Positions 8,916-15,731 of a stretch of DNA of 41,694 nt are shown in pieces. This DNA comes from an uncultured Lachnospiraceae bacterium. GTDB taxonomy: Bacteria > Bacillota_A > Clostridia > Lachnospirales > Lachnospiraceae. How positions within the stretch are numbered: position 1 is the first letter of the stretch; each line of letters begins with the position of its first letter. Position numbers and translations under genes: made by a program. The notes under the pieces are model-generated. The model ran no database searches. It was not told where the DNA came from and saw nothing but the letters and a program-made list of their open reading frames with translations. The stretch spans positions 1 through 41,694 of the forward strand of contig CAJUDN010000003.1 in assembly GCA_910585355.1 (NCBI GenBank). The letters run 5' to 3'.

Positions 8916-9374
8916 TTAAAGATTTTCTGTAACAGTACCGCTGGTTTTATCCGCCAGGGCCCGGAGTCCCAGGGTGTAAACATCGGCGCCCAAACCGATG
9001 ATGATGCCGTCTGCAATGGGAGAGATCACGGAATGATGACGGAATTCCTCCCGTTTATGTACATTGGACATATGAAGCTCAATGATGGGGCACTCCAACA
9101 TCTCCAGAGCATCGGAGATCGCATAGCTGTAATGGGTCCAGGCCCCGGCGTTGATCAGGACGCCGTCATAATGTTCCAGATAAGCTTCATGGATTTTATC
9201 CACCATCTTTCCCTCGTCGTTGGTCTGAAAGCAGGTGACAGTGACACCCAGTTCCCGGGCCAGAGAAAGAACCTTTTCATTGATCTCGTTCAGAGTGACA
9301 GTGCCATACTGCCGGGGATCGCGTTTCCCGAACATATTGTGGTTGACACCGTGAAGCAGCATGAATTTTTTCAT
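8916..9374 (-). CDS. aroQ: Type II 3-dehydroquinate dehydratase
   Basis: AroQ converts 3-dehydroquinate to 3-dehydroshikimate in aromatic amino acid synthesis, as a dodecameric cytoplasmic enzyme. The 152-residue length is normal. Motifs fit: LHGVNHNMFGKRDPRQYG carries the active-site Tyr and Arg (the family usually has GPNLNxLGxRExxxYG, so GVNHNMFG is divergent), INAGAWTHYSYAISDAL corresponds to the NPGAYTHTSxALRDAL block, and ELHMSNVHKREEFRHHS holds the catalytic His and Arg. ATG 9374 has GAGGAGG upstream; the frame stays open for 49 codons further but that part resembles no AroQ. No other shikimate genes are adjacent. Confidence 0.92.
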   Translation of the reverse strand: MKKFMLLHGVNHNMFGKRDPRQYGTVTLNEINEKVLSLARELGVTVTCFQTNDEGKMVDKIHEAYLEHYDGVLINAGAWTHYSYAISDALEMLECPIIELHMSNVHKREEFRHHSVISPIADGIIIGLGADVYTLGLRALADKTSGTVTENL

Positions 9375-9554
9375 AAAAGACCTCCTCGTGACATCATAGG
9401 GGTCGGAAGACCTTTTGATCCCGACATTATAATTATAGAAGTATTTTACCTGTGTTTTTATGGGTTTGCAAGTATAAAACGAAAGCTTATGGAAAAGACT
9501 ACACAGAGAAAAGGTAGCCAAACAGTTACAAAAAGAAAGTGAGGAACAAGAAAT

Positions 9555-9923
9555 ATGAGTCGTTTTTTACAGTGTCCGGACTGCCACGGAATCGCTCTTG
9601 TCATATACGGAGAGGACAATGCCGGCTGCGGCGCTTATGATAAGCTTCATGCCAATACAACAGATGCGGCGCTTGAAAAGCACCTGCCGGTAGTCAAAGT
9701 GGAAAATGGAAAGGTGAAGGCCCAGGTGGGACAGAACGACCATCCCATGGAGGAAGATCATTACATCACCTGGGTATATCTGGAAACCACCCGCGGCGGG
9801 AGTTTAAGGGTATTAAAGCCCGGAGATAAGCCCATGGTGGAATTTATTCTGAGTGACGGAGAAAGGCCGTTGGCGGTATATGAATACTGCAACCGCCACG
9901 GCCTCTGGAAAGCAGAGCTGTGA
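9555..9923 (+). CDS. Superoxide reductase (desulfoferrodoxin family)
   Basis: This 122-residue protein should reduce superoxide to peroxide at a mononuclear iron site without making oxygen, a typical defence in anaerobes. All iron ligands can be placed: His43 in LEKHLPV, His63 in HPME, His69 in HYI, Cys112 and His115 in CNRHGLW. The catalytic Lys42 of the EKH motif is also present. The N-terminus has one CxxC pair (CPDC, 7-10) but not the second Cys pair of a full desulforedoxin domain, so a second iron centre is doubtful; this points to a class II or III type protein. GAGGAA lies upstream of ATG 9555. Divergent from aroQ. Confidence 0.92.
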   Translation: MSRFLQCPDCHGIALVIYGEDNAGCGAYDKLHANTTDAALEKHLPVVKVENGKVKAQVGQNDHPMEEDHYITWVYLETTRGGSLRVLKPGDKPMVEFILSDGERPLAVYEYCNRHGLWKAEL

Positions 9924-9953
9924 TGCCTGTGTAAACAGGCATGTCTGTTTACA
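9924..9953. terminator. Overlapping hairpins between convergent genes
   Basis: TGCCTGT/ACAGGCA (9924-9941) and TGTAAACAG/CTGTTTACA (9930-9953) are alternative stems sharing bases. They sit between the superoxide reductase gene and the convergent hydrolase gene, whose stop codon lies inside the second stem. T runs are weak, so termination is only likely. Confidence 0.5.
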
Positions 9954-10758
9954 GAGCGATTAGGCTCTCGTCATCGGGTACGTAAATATTGCCGCTGTAA
10001 TAGCGTTTTCCCTCGCTTTTATAAAGGCGTTCACGTCCGGCCACATTGCTGTCCTCTGTGTGCCACAGTACCAGATTGGGAATCTGCATGGCTTCTGCCA
10101 GTTCGCAGGCATCCTTGACGGTACTGTGGTGCTTTTCATATGGTTTCCAGATATCGCGCTCCACATAAAGGCAGAACGCCTCATGAAGCAGCCAGTCACA
10201 GCCCTTAAGATACCGTTCACAAGCCAGATTGAAAGGCTCGTCACCCAGGCAGGTTAACTTCCTTCCGTTATTCAGCGTCAGGGTAAAGCCAAACTGTTTT
10301 GCCTTTGTGGAGTGAATATCAAAGAAGGTGACATGATAGCTTAAAATCTGCTTGGTTTCCCCGTCCTTCACGGGCACCAGATGGATTCTGGAACCAATCA
10401 TATCATAAAATTTCCCCTGGATGGTCAGGCGGCATAAGGTTTTAATGGTTTCAACCAGTTCTTCGTGGCAGTAAATGAAGGCGTCCCCTTCGTATTTGTC
10501 CTGACGCATCCTTACGGCAATCATACGGATCATCCAGATAATGCCCAGAATGTGGTCTGTGTGCTCATGGGTAACAAAGATATGGTGAATTCTTGAGAGA
10601 GACACCTGCATGTTGTCCAGAATCTTCAAAATTCCATTTCCGCCGCCGGCATCCACCATAAAATATTCGTCACTGTCTCTCAAAGCAAAGCAGGTATTGT
10701 AAAGGTTCGTTACCGTGGCATTTCCGGTTCCGAAAACGTAAAGAAGTTCCCGATCCAT
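9949..10758 (-). CDS. MBL-fold metallohydrolase (RNase Z-like)
   Basis: A 269-residue metallo-beta-lactamase-fold protein. It has the metal-binding THEHTDH motif at residues 63-69, an N-terminal GTGNATVTNLYNTC and VDAGGGNGIL that resemble RNase Z-type proteins, LLHEAFC at the fourth block and LVLWHTED as the final His motif. It could be a phosphodiesterase or RNase Z homologue, but the exosite of true RNase Z is not obvious. AAAGGGG precedes ATG 10758. Only 32 bases separate its start from the integrated element, so its promoter region may also have been altered by the insertion. Confidence 0.8.
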   Translation of the reverse strand: MDRELLYVFGTGNATVTNLYNTCFALRDSDEYFMVDAGGGNGILKILDNMQVSLSRIHHIFVTHEHTDHILGIIWMIRMIAVRMRQDKYEGDAFIYCHEELVETIKTLCRLTIQGKFYDMIGSRIHLVPVKDGETKQILSYHVTFFDIHSTKAKQFGFTLTLNNGRKLTCLGDEPFNLACERYLKGCDWLLHEAFCLYVERDIWKPYEKHHSTVKDACELAEAMQIPNLVLWHTEDSNVAGRERLYKSEGKRYYSGNIYVPDDESLIAL

Positions 10759-10782
10759 GTAAAAATCCCCTTTTTCTTTTTA

Positions 10783-10803
10783 TTGTCTTTTAAATATGAA
10801 TAT
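10783..10803 (+). promoter_or_regulatory. Orphaned -35 half of the ancestral fbp promoter
   Basis: TTGTCT at 10783-10788 followed by 15 bases to the end of the left attachment repeat. If the two element copies are removed and flanks joined at the 13-base repeat, this hexamer stands exactly 17 bases before TACTAT now at 27960-27965, in front of fbp. This is reconstruction from the flanks, not seen as one piece. Confidence 0.6.
10791..10803. repeat. Attachment-site direct repeat, left (attL)
   Basis: TAAATATGAATAT, the first of three perfect 13-base copies spaced exactly 8,577 bases apart (10791, 19368, 27945). To its left is chromosomal sequence, to its right the element end beyond the integrase gene. 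Confidence 0.9.
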
Positions 10804-10816
10804 AGTAGAACTTGCC

Positions 10817-10841
10817 GGGGGCCAGTAAAAACAAGGCCCCC
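10817..10841. other. Hairpin beyond the integrase stop (copy 1)
   Basis: GGGGGCC (10817-10823) and GGCCCCC (10835-10841) form a GC stem 16 bases beyond the integrase stop. It has no T run on the minus strand, so it may be a protein or RNA barrier and not a classical terminator. Repeated at 19394-19418. Confidence 0.45.
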
Positions 10842-10856
10842 ATAGTTATTCATTTG

Positions 10857-11930
10857 CTATATGATACCATCCTGATACTTAAAATTCAAGGCTTGTAATC
10901 TATCTGCCACTTCCTGATGCCGATTAGGGTACAAATGACCATAAATTTTCTGAACCATGTCCACGGTGTCCCCGATTCGCTCCGCAACCAGATAAGGAGA
11001 AAAACCCAGGTCAATCAACAAGGATACGTGAGAATGCCGGAGATCATGAATCCGGATGCGGGAAAGTCCTGTTGCAGCAGCGCCCTTTTTCATTGCATAT
11101 CTCAATTTCATCATAGTGAGGGTGCAAAAGAAGCGTTCCTCATTCTCCAGCGTGTACACACGGGCTGCGTATTCGCGCAGGCAATCCGCCAGGAATGGAG
11201 GAATCGTTACTGTCCGGCAGCTATTTTCTGTTTTGGGTGAAGTAATCAAATCAGTACATTCAAAACGGTGGTATGTTTTTGAAACATATATTAGGCATTT
11301 ATCCAGGTCAATATCCGCCGGCGCCAGGGCCAGCAGCTCGCCTACACGAAGGCCGGCATAGAAGAGTACCATAAGGCCGGTGTATATCTCTGGCTCATCT
11401 ATATGTTTTATAAAAAGCTGAAACTGGTCCTTCGTCCAGAAGGAAATGGAGCTCCTTTTCGCAACCTTCCCGGGCTCCACAACTGAGCAAGGGTTCTTGG
11501 GAAGACCGTGAAATTTGACCGCATAATTGAAGATGGAGCTTAAATATCCGTAGATTGCCCTGCAGGAGCTGTCTTTGAGCTTCTTTCCTGCAAGTTCGTT
11601 TTGCCATTTCCGAATATCTGCAGGAGTTATTTTATTGATTGGTTTCTGCTCAAAGAAATGAAGGATATGTTTATCAGAACCCGCTTTTTTATTACGCCAG
11701 GTGGACAGTTTAAGGCGGGCCTTTGCGTCTTCAAAATAAAGGTCGTAAAGACTTTTGAATGTTATATCCGGGGTTCCGGCGGCCTTCTCCAGAAACTCCC
11801 GCTCCCAGGCGGCAGCATCTCTTTTGGTAGAAAAACCGCGCTTGAGCTTTTGCCGGCGCTGGCCAGTCCAATCACGGTATGAAAATTTGCAGTACCAGGT
11901 ACCGCGCGCCTCATCTTTATATTGTGCCAT
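10857..11930 (-). CDS. int: Tyrosine recombinase / integrase (copy 1)
   Basis: A 357-residue phage-type integrase that should recombine the element with the 13-base chromosomal site. An N-terminal arm-binding domain (KFSYRDWTGQRRQKLKRGFSTK) is followed by a SAM-like core-binding domain (about 55-150) and the catalytic domain. Catalytic residues are visible: Arg195 in AGLRVGE, Lys233 in SPKTENS, His295 and Arg298 in HDLRH, and Tyr330 in IYGHLYP. The late His/Trp position reads Asp in IGDTVDM, a variant I know from related clostridial integrases. Start ATG 11930 was chosen because AAAGGAAG lies seven bases before it; an in-frame ATG at 11948 overlaps that site. It lies next to the left attachment repeat, as expected. 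Confidence 0.95.
   Translation of the reverse strand: MAQYKDEARGTWYCKFSYRDWTGQRRQKLKRGFSTKRDAAAWEREFLEKAAGTPDITFKSLYDLYFEDAKARLKLSTWRNKKAGSDKHILHFFEQKPINKITPADIRKWQNELAGKKLKDSSCRAIYGYLSSIFNYAVKFHGLPKNPCSVVEPGKVAKRSSISFWTKDQFQLFIKHIDEPEIYTGLMVLFYAGLRVGELLALAPADIDLDKCLIYVSKTYHRFECTDLITSPKTENSCRTVTIPPFLADCLREYAARVYTLENEERFFCTLTMMKLRYAMKKGAAATGLSRIRIHDLRHSHVSLLIDLGFSPYLVAERIGDTVDMVQKIYGHLYPNRHQEVADRLQALNFKYQDGII
10863..10879. repeat. Arm-type repeat pair near left end (copy 1)
   Basis: GATACC at 10863 and GATACT at 10874, 11 bases apart, inside the integrase C-terminal codons. A matching pair with the same 11-base pitch is near the right end (19246, 19257). One helical turn spacing at both ends suggests integrase arm sites (inference). 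Confidence 0.5.
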
Positions 11931-11996
11931 ATGTATTCTTCCTTTCATTCTGGCCGGGCTGGGGCTTTGGAATGAAGGGGAAGAAACAGTTATTTT

Positions 11997-12410
11997 TTAA
12001 AGATCATCAATTGATACATTGTAAAGTTTTCTGTATTTTTTTAATTCTGTCATTTCTTCAAGGCGTTTATATGCTTCCAACTTTCCTAATTCGTTCAGCA
12101 AATTGTATTTTTCTAGTAGCTTTGCTTCGTCGCTTCTTTCTTCTCGTTTCCATTCTTCTAACATTGTGTCGAGCGCTCTTTGAATCTCGTCTTTTGGTAT
12201 AACGGTATAACCTGACAATTTGCTTAAAGGAATATCTAATCCGGCAGCAATGCGCTCTAAGGTTTCTATTTTGGGCTTTTGGGTTCCAAGTTCATATTTT
12301 CTAATATTAGCTTCGTTTATCCCACATTTTTCACCGAGCTGTTTTTGAGTTAATCCCTTTTCAATTCTGTATTTTCGTATAAGTTCACCTGTAAAAGATT
12401 TCTCCAACAC
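11997..12410 (-). CDS. CI-like XRE repressor (copy 1)
   Basis: A 137-residue protein with an N-terminal helix-turn-helix (GELIRKYRIEKGLTQKQLG, then EANIRKYELGTQKPKIETLERIA) and a charged helical C-terminal half of unknown function. There is no S24 peptidase or ImmA-type motif, so release from repression probably does not use RecA-driven self-cleavage; for a satellite this would fit antirepression by a helper protein (inference). Start GTG 12410 has GGAGG seven bases upstream; the frame is open 33 codons further but those read as poor protein. It shares an intergenic region with the divergent Cro-like gene, which holds three operator-like repeats. Confidence 0.85.
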   Translation of the reverse strand: MLEKSFTGELIRKYRIEKGLTQKQLGEKCGINEANIRKYELGTQKPKIETLERIAAGLDIPLSKLSGYTVIPKDEIQRALDTMLEEWKREERSDEAKLLEKYNLLNELGKLEAYKRLEEMTELKKYRKLYNVSIDDL

Positions 12411-12456
12411 TTTTTCACCTCCATATTTATAATAACACATTGGAATGTAAAATAAC

Positions 12457-12533
12457 AGATTGAAAAAAATCTTTTTTTCCATTGACAGGTTTAAATCAAT
12501 CTGATACAATTAAAATGAGATTGAAAAAAATCT
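12457..12533. promoter_or_regulatory. Divergent control region: early promoter and operator-like repeats (copy 1)
   Basis: Plus-strand promoter TTGACA (12482-12487), 17 bases, TACAAT (12505-12510). Two identical 16-base sites AGATTGAAAAAAATCT, themselves inverted repeats, lie at 12457-12472 and 12518-12533, and an inverted half-site TCAATCT lies in the promoter spacer (12496-12502). Repressor binding at these would block the early promoter. This is the layout of a lysis-lysogeny switch; binding is inferred. Confidence 0.75.
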
Positions 12534-12558
12534 GCAATTTTAAATGGGAGGTGAGAGA

Positions 12559-12756
12559 ATGAAAGTGGACAGAAAGAAACTGGAGCTTGCTATGGCGAGG
12601 GCTTGTATGAATACCAGAGACTTGCAGATTGCGTCAGAGCTTCCACGCCCGACTTTGAATGGTGTTCTTGCTGGACGAGACGTAAGGCCTGGAACGATTG
12701 GGCGGGTGGCAGCAGCTCTTAAGATTGATGTAACTGAGATTTTAGCAAATGAATAA
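12559..12756 (+). CDS. Cro-like XRE regulator (copy 1)
   Basis: A 65-residue single-domain helix-turn-helix protein: KVDRKKLELAMARACMNTRDLQIASELPRPTLNGVLAG and VRPGTIGRVAAALKIDVTEILANE give the five-helix XRE fold, with the recognition helix near RPTLNGVL. It is the first gene under the early promoter, facing away from the CI-like gene, so it is likely the Cro counterpart. GGGAGGTG lies seven bases before ATG 12559; an in-frame ATG at 12544 is part of the leader. Confidence 0.85.
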   Translation: MKVDRKKLELAMARACMNTRDLQIASELPRPTLNGVLAGRDVRPGTIGRVAAALKIDVTEILANE

Positions 12757-12778
12757 AGCGCCGGGCTGGGGCTTTGGA

Positions 12779-12913
12779 ATGGGTGAGAAGCCTATCATAT
12801 CAACCAAGGGCATTCGTCCACGGTTCCCATTCTGGGAGAAAGTGGCTATTCTGGCCAGAACCAAAAAAGTTGCAACATCACAACCAAATTATGAAAGGAG
12901 ACCAGAGGAATGA
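12779..12913 (+). CDS. 44-residue hypothetical protein (copy 1)
   Basis: A short gene beginning MGEKPIISTKGIRPRFPFWE and ending PNYERRPEE. Support comes from its setting: its stop overlaps the next start in an ATGA (12910-12913), a GGGG lies eight bases before the ATG, and the frame reads as sensible basic protein, unlike the overlapping frames. I know no family. It probably belongs to the early operon. Confidence 0.6.
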   Translation: MGEKPIISTKGIRPRFPFWEKVAILARTKKVATSQPNYERRPEE

Positions 12914-13092
12914 CAGAAAAAGAGGTAAGCAGATATCTGCAGCTAGCAGCCAGAAAATCTTTTATCCTAACGCACTCCGGAATCAGCTGGAAACCGGAAT
13001 ACGGCCCAGAGCTGGAGGCAATTAACCAGGAACTTGTAAAGCTACGGAATATCATTGACCGGGAACACCGGAGAAGGGAGGTTGCGGCATGA
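12910..13092 (+). CDS. 60-residue early protein of unknown function (copy 1)
   Basis: A small helical protein beginning TEKEVSRYLQLAARKSFIL with a charged C-terminal helix (ELVKLRNIIDREHRRREV). GGAG lies upstream of ATG 12910. It overlaps the genes on both sides by four bases, so the three are translationally coupled. No family recognised. Confidence 0.65.
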   Translation: MTEKEVSRYLQLAARKSFILTHSGISWKPEYGPELEAINQELVKLRNIIDREHRRREVAA

Positions 13093-13274
13093 GCAAGCAG
13101 TTTATGACAGCCAGTGAAGTAGCTGAGGTTATGGAGTGCTCTGAGCGCTATGGTTATAAGATCATAGCGGAACTTAACGCAGAATTAAAGACCAAGGGAT
13201 ATATAACCAGATCTGGCAGGGTACCGCGAAAGTATTTCTTTCAGCGTACCGGCCTGGAAGAGGTGGGAGCATAG
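13089..13274 (+). CDS. Excisionase-like winged-helix protein (copy 1)
   Basis: A 61-residue protein with the MerR/Xis-type pattern FMTASEVAEVMECSERYGYKIIAELNAELKTKGY followed by SGRVPRKYFFQRTG. The first helix-turn-helix and a basic wing fit excisionases of Tn916-type and phage elements, which bend DNA at attachment arms and steer the integrase to excision. It could instead be an AlpA-like regulator. It is in the early operon, away from the integrase, so excision would be turned on with the early promoter. It starts in an ATGA overlap with the gene before. Confidence 0.75.
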   Translation: MSKQFMTASEVAEVMECSERYGYKIIAELNAELKTKGYITRSGRVPRKYFFQRTGLEEVGA

Positions 13275-13639
13275 TGGCAAGCCGTGAGGAACTGCAGCAG
13301 AGCATCCGGCCGGGGATGAGGCTTGATAAGAATTTCTTTCTCCGGATCTATGGATATAGTATTACAACGCCGGAGTTTGCGGCGGAGGCCCTGGACAAGC
13401 TGGAGGCTGCTGGGTGCAGCAAGGCAAGGGGACATTATAGCTGCGTAGTGGCTGAATATGAGCAGAGGCAAGCGGAATCTATGAAGCCGGTAGCGGCAGA
13501 ATATGTCAAGAAATTAAAAGAAAAATGGGAACAGAAAAGAGGTGAGCAGCAACGAGCGGAGAAGTTGGACAACATGAGCACGAAAGCCCTTCTGTTGAGG
13601 AAAAAAGAGCTGCTATTGATGCGGCGATTGCTGACATAG
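13274..13639 (+). CDS. Hypothetical protein, frame probably broken near its end (copy 1)
   Basis: A 121-residue frame starting at GTG 13274, one base overlapping the excisionase-like stop, with GGTGGGAG upstream. Residues 1-90 read as a normal helical protein (RPGMRLDKNFFLRIYGYSI, then EFAAEALDKLEAAG, then a Lys/Glu-rich helix). The last 25 residues (KALLLRKKELLLMRRLL) look like out-of-frame translation. In the same DNA the -1 frame gives VEEKRAAIDAAIADIDRQLE and runs without a stop into the RepA-like gene. So the natural product may be longer, through a programmed frameshift or before a one-base indel. An A6 run at 13601-13606 lies in the overlap. Function unknown. Confidence 0.55.
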   Translation: MASREELQQSIRPGMRLDKNFFLRIYGYSITTPEFAAEALDKLEAAGCSKARGHYSCVVAEYEQRQAESMKPVAAEYVKKLKEKWEQKRGEQQRAEKLDNMSTKALLLRKKELLLMRRLLT

Positions 13640-13701
13640 ACAGACAGCTGGAAGCCCAGAAGGACTATTCAAAGCGTAGCAACTGGAATGGGCAGCCGCC
13701 G

Positions 13702-14748
13702 GTGGCACAACATAAAAAAATAGAAGACTTTCGCCTTGATCATGCAGCGCAGGTGGAAATTAAAGAGCCTGAATGGCTGATACCTGGATACATACCTAAG
13801 TATGGCATTACAATAATAGCTGGCGAGGGTGGCGTCGGCAAAACTTCGCTTTGGTGTTCGATTGTGGCAAGCATCACGACCGGGAAGCAGCATTTTCTTG
13901 TATCTGGTCAGAATATACCTTTTCAGAATCAGCCAGAAAGTGTGGCTGTTTTCTCGGCAGAGGATTCATGGGAATATGTTCTAAGAAGGCGATTAGAAGC
14001 AAATGGTGCAGATATGGACAGAATTTCGTACATGGGTGCCAATGATGAAAGATTTGTTAATCTGAACTTTGACGGCGATCTTCTTAAGGGGATCATTGAA
14101 ACAAACAGACCGGATTTAGTGATATACGACCCGGTACAAGCTTTCGTACCAGCCAACTTAAGAATGGGAGATCGTAACGCTATGCGAAAATGTTTCACCC
14201 CACTGATAGGCTTTGGCGAGACCTATAGAACGACATCTATTATTATTGTCCATACAAATAAACAGAGTGGTGTATGGGGGCGTAAAAGGATCGCAGATAG
14301 TTCTGATATATGGGATTCATCCAGATCTGTGTTAATGACCGGAATGGTTCCTAATAGCGAGAATCTAAGGTACATCACGCATGAGAAATCAAACTGGGGA
14401 AAACTGGAGGATAGCGTTTTGTATGAACTGAATGACGGTGTGCCAGTCTTTAGAGGTTATACAAAGAAAAAAGATCGAGAATTTATCCTTGAAGATAGCC
14501 GAAACAAGAATATGGCACCGGCTGCAGAGGCTGCAAAAGAATTTATACTGGGAACACTGGAAGAACAAGGTCAAATGGAAATATCGGAGCTTGACGAACT
14601 GGCCAAGGTGAATGGCATTACTTCTAACGCTCTTAAGAATGCAAAAGCAGTGCTAAAGAAGGAAGGTCGCACCCATGTGTGGTCTACTGGCTATGGAAAA
14701 TCAAAAAAATTTTTAATTACTCTTAAAGCCCCTGAAAAAACCAACTAG
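13702..14748 (+). CDS. RepA-like AAA ATPase / replicative helicase (copy 1)
   Basis: A 348-residue RecA-fold ATPase of the AAA_25 / RepA type. Walker A is GEGGVGKTS (41-49), Walker B LVIYD (139-143), and SIIIVHTN (about 180-187) is the following strand. The C-terminal 90 residues hold a winged-helix-like segment (EISELDELAKVNGITSNALKNA) that could bind DNA. Relatives act as hexameric helicases at plasmid or island origins, and putative iterons lie immediately downstream. The first ordinary start is GTG 13702, without a good ribosome site, but the frame is open and protein-like back to 13546, so the true N-terminus may be about 50 residues longer or fused to the gene before. No primase domain is visible in it. 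Confidence 0.85.
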   Translation: MAQHKKIEDFRLDHAAQVEIKEPEWLIPGYIPKYGITIIAGEGGVGKTSLWCSIVASITTGKQHFLVSGQNIPFQNQPESVAVFSAEDSWEYVLRRRLEANGADMDRISYMGANDERFVNLNFDGDLLKGIIETNRPDLVIYDPVQAFVPANLRMGDRNAMRKCFTPLIGFGETYRTTSIIIVHTNKQSGVWGRKRIADSSDIWDSSRSVLMTGMVPNSENLRYITHEKSNWGKLEDSVLYELNDGVPVFRGYTKKKDREFILEDSRNKNMAPAAEAAKEFILGTLEEQGQMEISELDELAKVNGITSNALKNAKAVLKKEGRTHVWSTGYGKSKKFLITLKAPEKTN

Positions 14749-14782
14749 TAAATAAAAAAGTTAGTATTTATAAGGGTTTCAT

Positions 14783-14924
14783 TTACTGGAGGATATCAAC
14801 GAGTAAGGCAAGTAATTGTTGTCTTACTAGAGGATATCAACGAGTAAAGCAAACCCAGTGTTTTCAATGGTTTGCACTGTACTGGAGGGTTTTTCCAGAG
14901 TATATAGGGGCTATCAACGAGAAA
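14783..14924 (+). other. Putative replication origin with iteron-like repeats (copy 1)
   Basis: Two 29-base repeats differing at two positions, containing GGATATCAACGAGTAA, lie at 14783-14811 and 14824-14852, a 41-base pitch. A third, partial site GGCTATCAACGAGAAA is at 14909-14924. Between the first two, AGTAAGGCAA (14802-14811) and TTGTCTTACT (14819-14828) form a 10-base stem with a 7-base loop. The position just after the RepA-like gene matches origins of phage-inducible islands and iteron plasmids. Function inferred. Confidence 0.6.
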
Positions 14925-14944
14925 GAGAGAACGAAAGGAGAAAC

Positions 14945-15195
14945 ATGAAAACTATTTATTTTAAAGTACCGCAAAAGAGCTTTCGGAAATGTCGGATATT
15001 GAATTGATAAAATGTATATCTAATCTTATGACGAAGCGTAGTGAAATCATTGAATCGATCAATAACGATTTGAAAGAAGAAATTAAGCTTTTAAGAAAAG
15101 AAAATGACGTATTGAGAAGATTATACAATTTGAAAGCAGGTGAAGAATATGGCTTGCGGTTACCAGAGAACAGACCCGATCAAGTTATTCTCTGA
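14945..15195 (+). pseudogene. Small coiled-coil protein gene with an apparent frame break (copy 1)
   Basis: A strong GAAAGGAG and ATG 14945 open a frame that stops after 20 residues (MKTIYFKVPQKSFRK then out of phase). In the -1 frame the same bases read AKELSEMSDIELIKCIS and continue to 15195 as a good coiled coil (IIESINNDLKEEIKLLRKENDVLRRL). A one-base shift near the CAAAAG at about 14972 would join them. Either the gene carries a frameshift, or translation restarts at ATG 14989, giving a 68-residue product with a weak ribosome site. Function unknown; likely a small phage-type protein. Confidence 0.55.
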
Positions 15196-15328
15196 CATGA
15201 TTGGATTCTATGCAAAACAGATTCAAGCGGCAGAGGCCCAGGGATTTACCAGGCAGGAGGCTATTGAGCTTCTGAAGGTGGAGAAGCTGCACAATATTGC
15301 AGAAGCGATTGAAAGCGGGAACTATTAA
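15149..15328 (+). CDS. 59-residue hypothetical protein (copy 1)
   Basis: A small protein (MACGYQRTDPIKLFSDMIG, then FTRQEAIELLKVEKLHNIA). AGGTGA precedes ATG 15149; a GTG nine bases earlier in frame is less likely. It overlaps the end of the coiled-coil gene, which suggests coupling. No family recognised. Confidence 0.6.
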   Translation: MACGYQRTDPIKLFSDMIGFYAKQIQAAEAQGFTRQEAIELLKVEKLHNIAEAIESGNY

Positions 15329-15333
15329 AAAAT

Positions 15334-15421
15334 AGGCCCCCAGGAAGCACCACCTTCCTAGAGGCCCAAAGCAGCCGGAGCTACTACCTTACTAACACTT
15401 TAAGGGTAGCACATTCTCCGG
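15334..15421 (+). other. Two consecutive hairpins, possible structured RNA (copy 1)
   Basis: First, AGGCCCCCAGGAAG pairs with CTTCCTAGAGGCCC (15334-15367) with two mismatches. Then CCGGAG (15375-15380) pairs with CTCCGG (15416-15421) enclosing CTACCTTA/TAAGGGTAG. There is no T run, so this is not an ordinary terminator. It fills the gap before the gene at 15444. Confidence 0.45.
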
Positions 15422-15443
15422 GGAAATGTAAAGGAGAAATTTT

Positions 15444-15656
15444 ATGGATATTCAAAGAGAGATACAAATTTCCAAGTATCAGCCAGTAGCTTTTATTGCA
15501 GATTCAGAAATGAACGAATTGTACAGGCAAATGACGAAGCACTGGAGACTGGATGGAGAGGAAAGCTGCAGCGTGTTTGCAGCATCGCTATTTTATAACC
15601 TGGGCCGTGTCCATGGGATCCGGAGCGAGAGAGCCAGGAGAAGGCCGCTTACATAG
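15444..15656 (+). CDS. 70-residue hypothetical protein (copy 1)
   Basis: A frame with an excellent AAAGGAGA site before ATG 15444. It has a sensible central part (PVAFIADSEMNELYRQMTKH) and a very basic end (RSERARRRPL). No family recognised and no membrane segment. Confidence 0.6.
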   Translation: MDIQREIQISKYQPVAFIADSEMNELYRQMTKHWRLDGEESCSVFAASLFYNLGRVHGIRSERARRRPLT

Positions 15657-15731
15657 CATCAGACGGCTTCTCATAGATTTTCGAGAATATAATCTCACCT
15701 AACCCGCTGGCCGCTGCGAGAGTGTGGCGCT

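Larger units (their letters stand above)
11953..12781 (+). repeat. Pair of 22-base direct repeats bracketing the repressor/Cro module (copy 1)
   Basis: The same 22 bases, beginning GCCGGGCTGGGGC and ending TTTGGAATG, occur at 11953-11974 and 12760-12781. The right copy includes the GGGG site and start ATG of the 44-residue gene at 12779. The left copy lies between the integrase and repressor genes and gives no convincing gene. This entry spans both copies. Confidence 0.8.

Noticed and set aside
8904..9542. Plus-strand open frame of 212 codons antisense to aroQ
   Set aside because: It lies opposite a well-matched AroQ gene and has no ribosome site or recognisable motif.
12774..13025. 83-codon open frame overlapping two small genes
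   Set aside because: The overlapping frames at 12779 and 12910 have an ATGA coupling and better composition; this one lacks a ribosome site.
14783..14852. Two similar 29-base repeats as a CRISPR array
   Set aside because: Only two units with a 12-base gap, no further repeats and no cas genes; their position after a RepA-like gene fits iterons.
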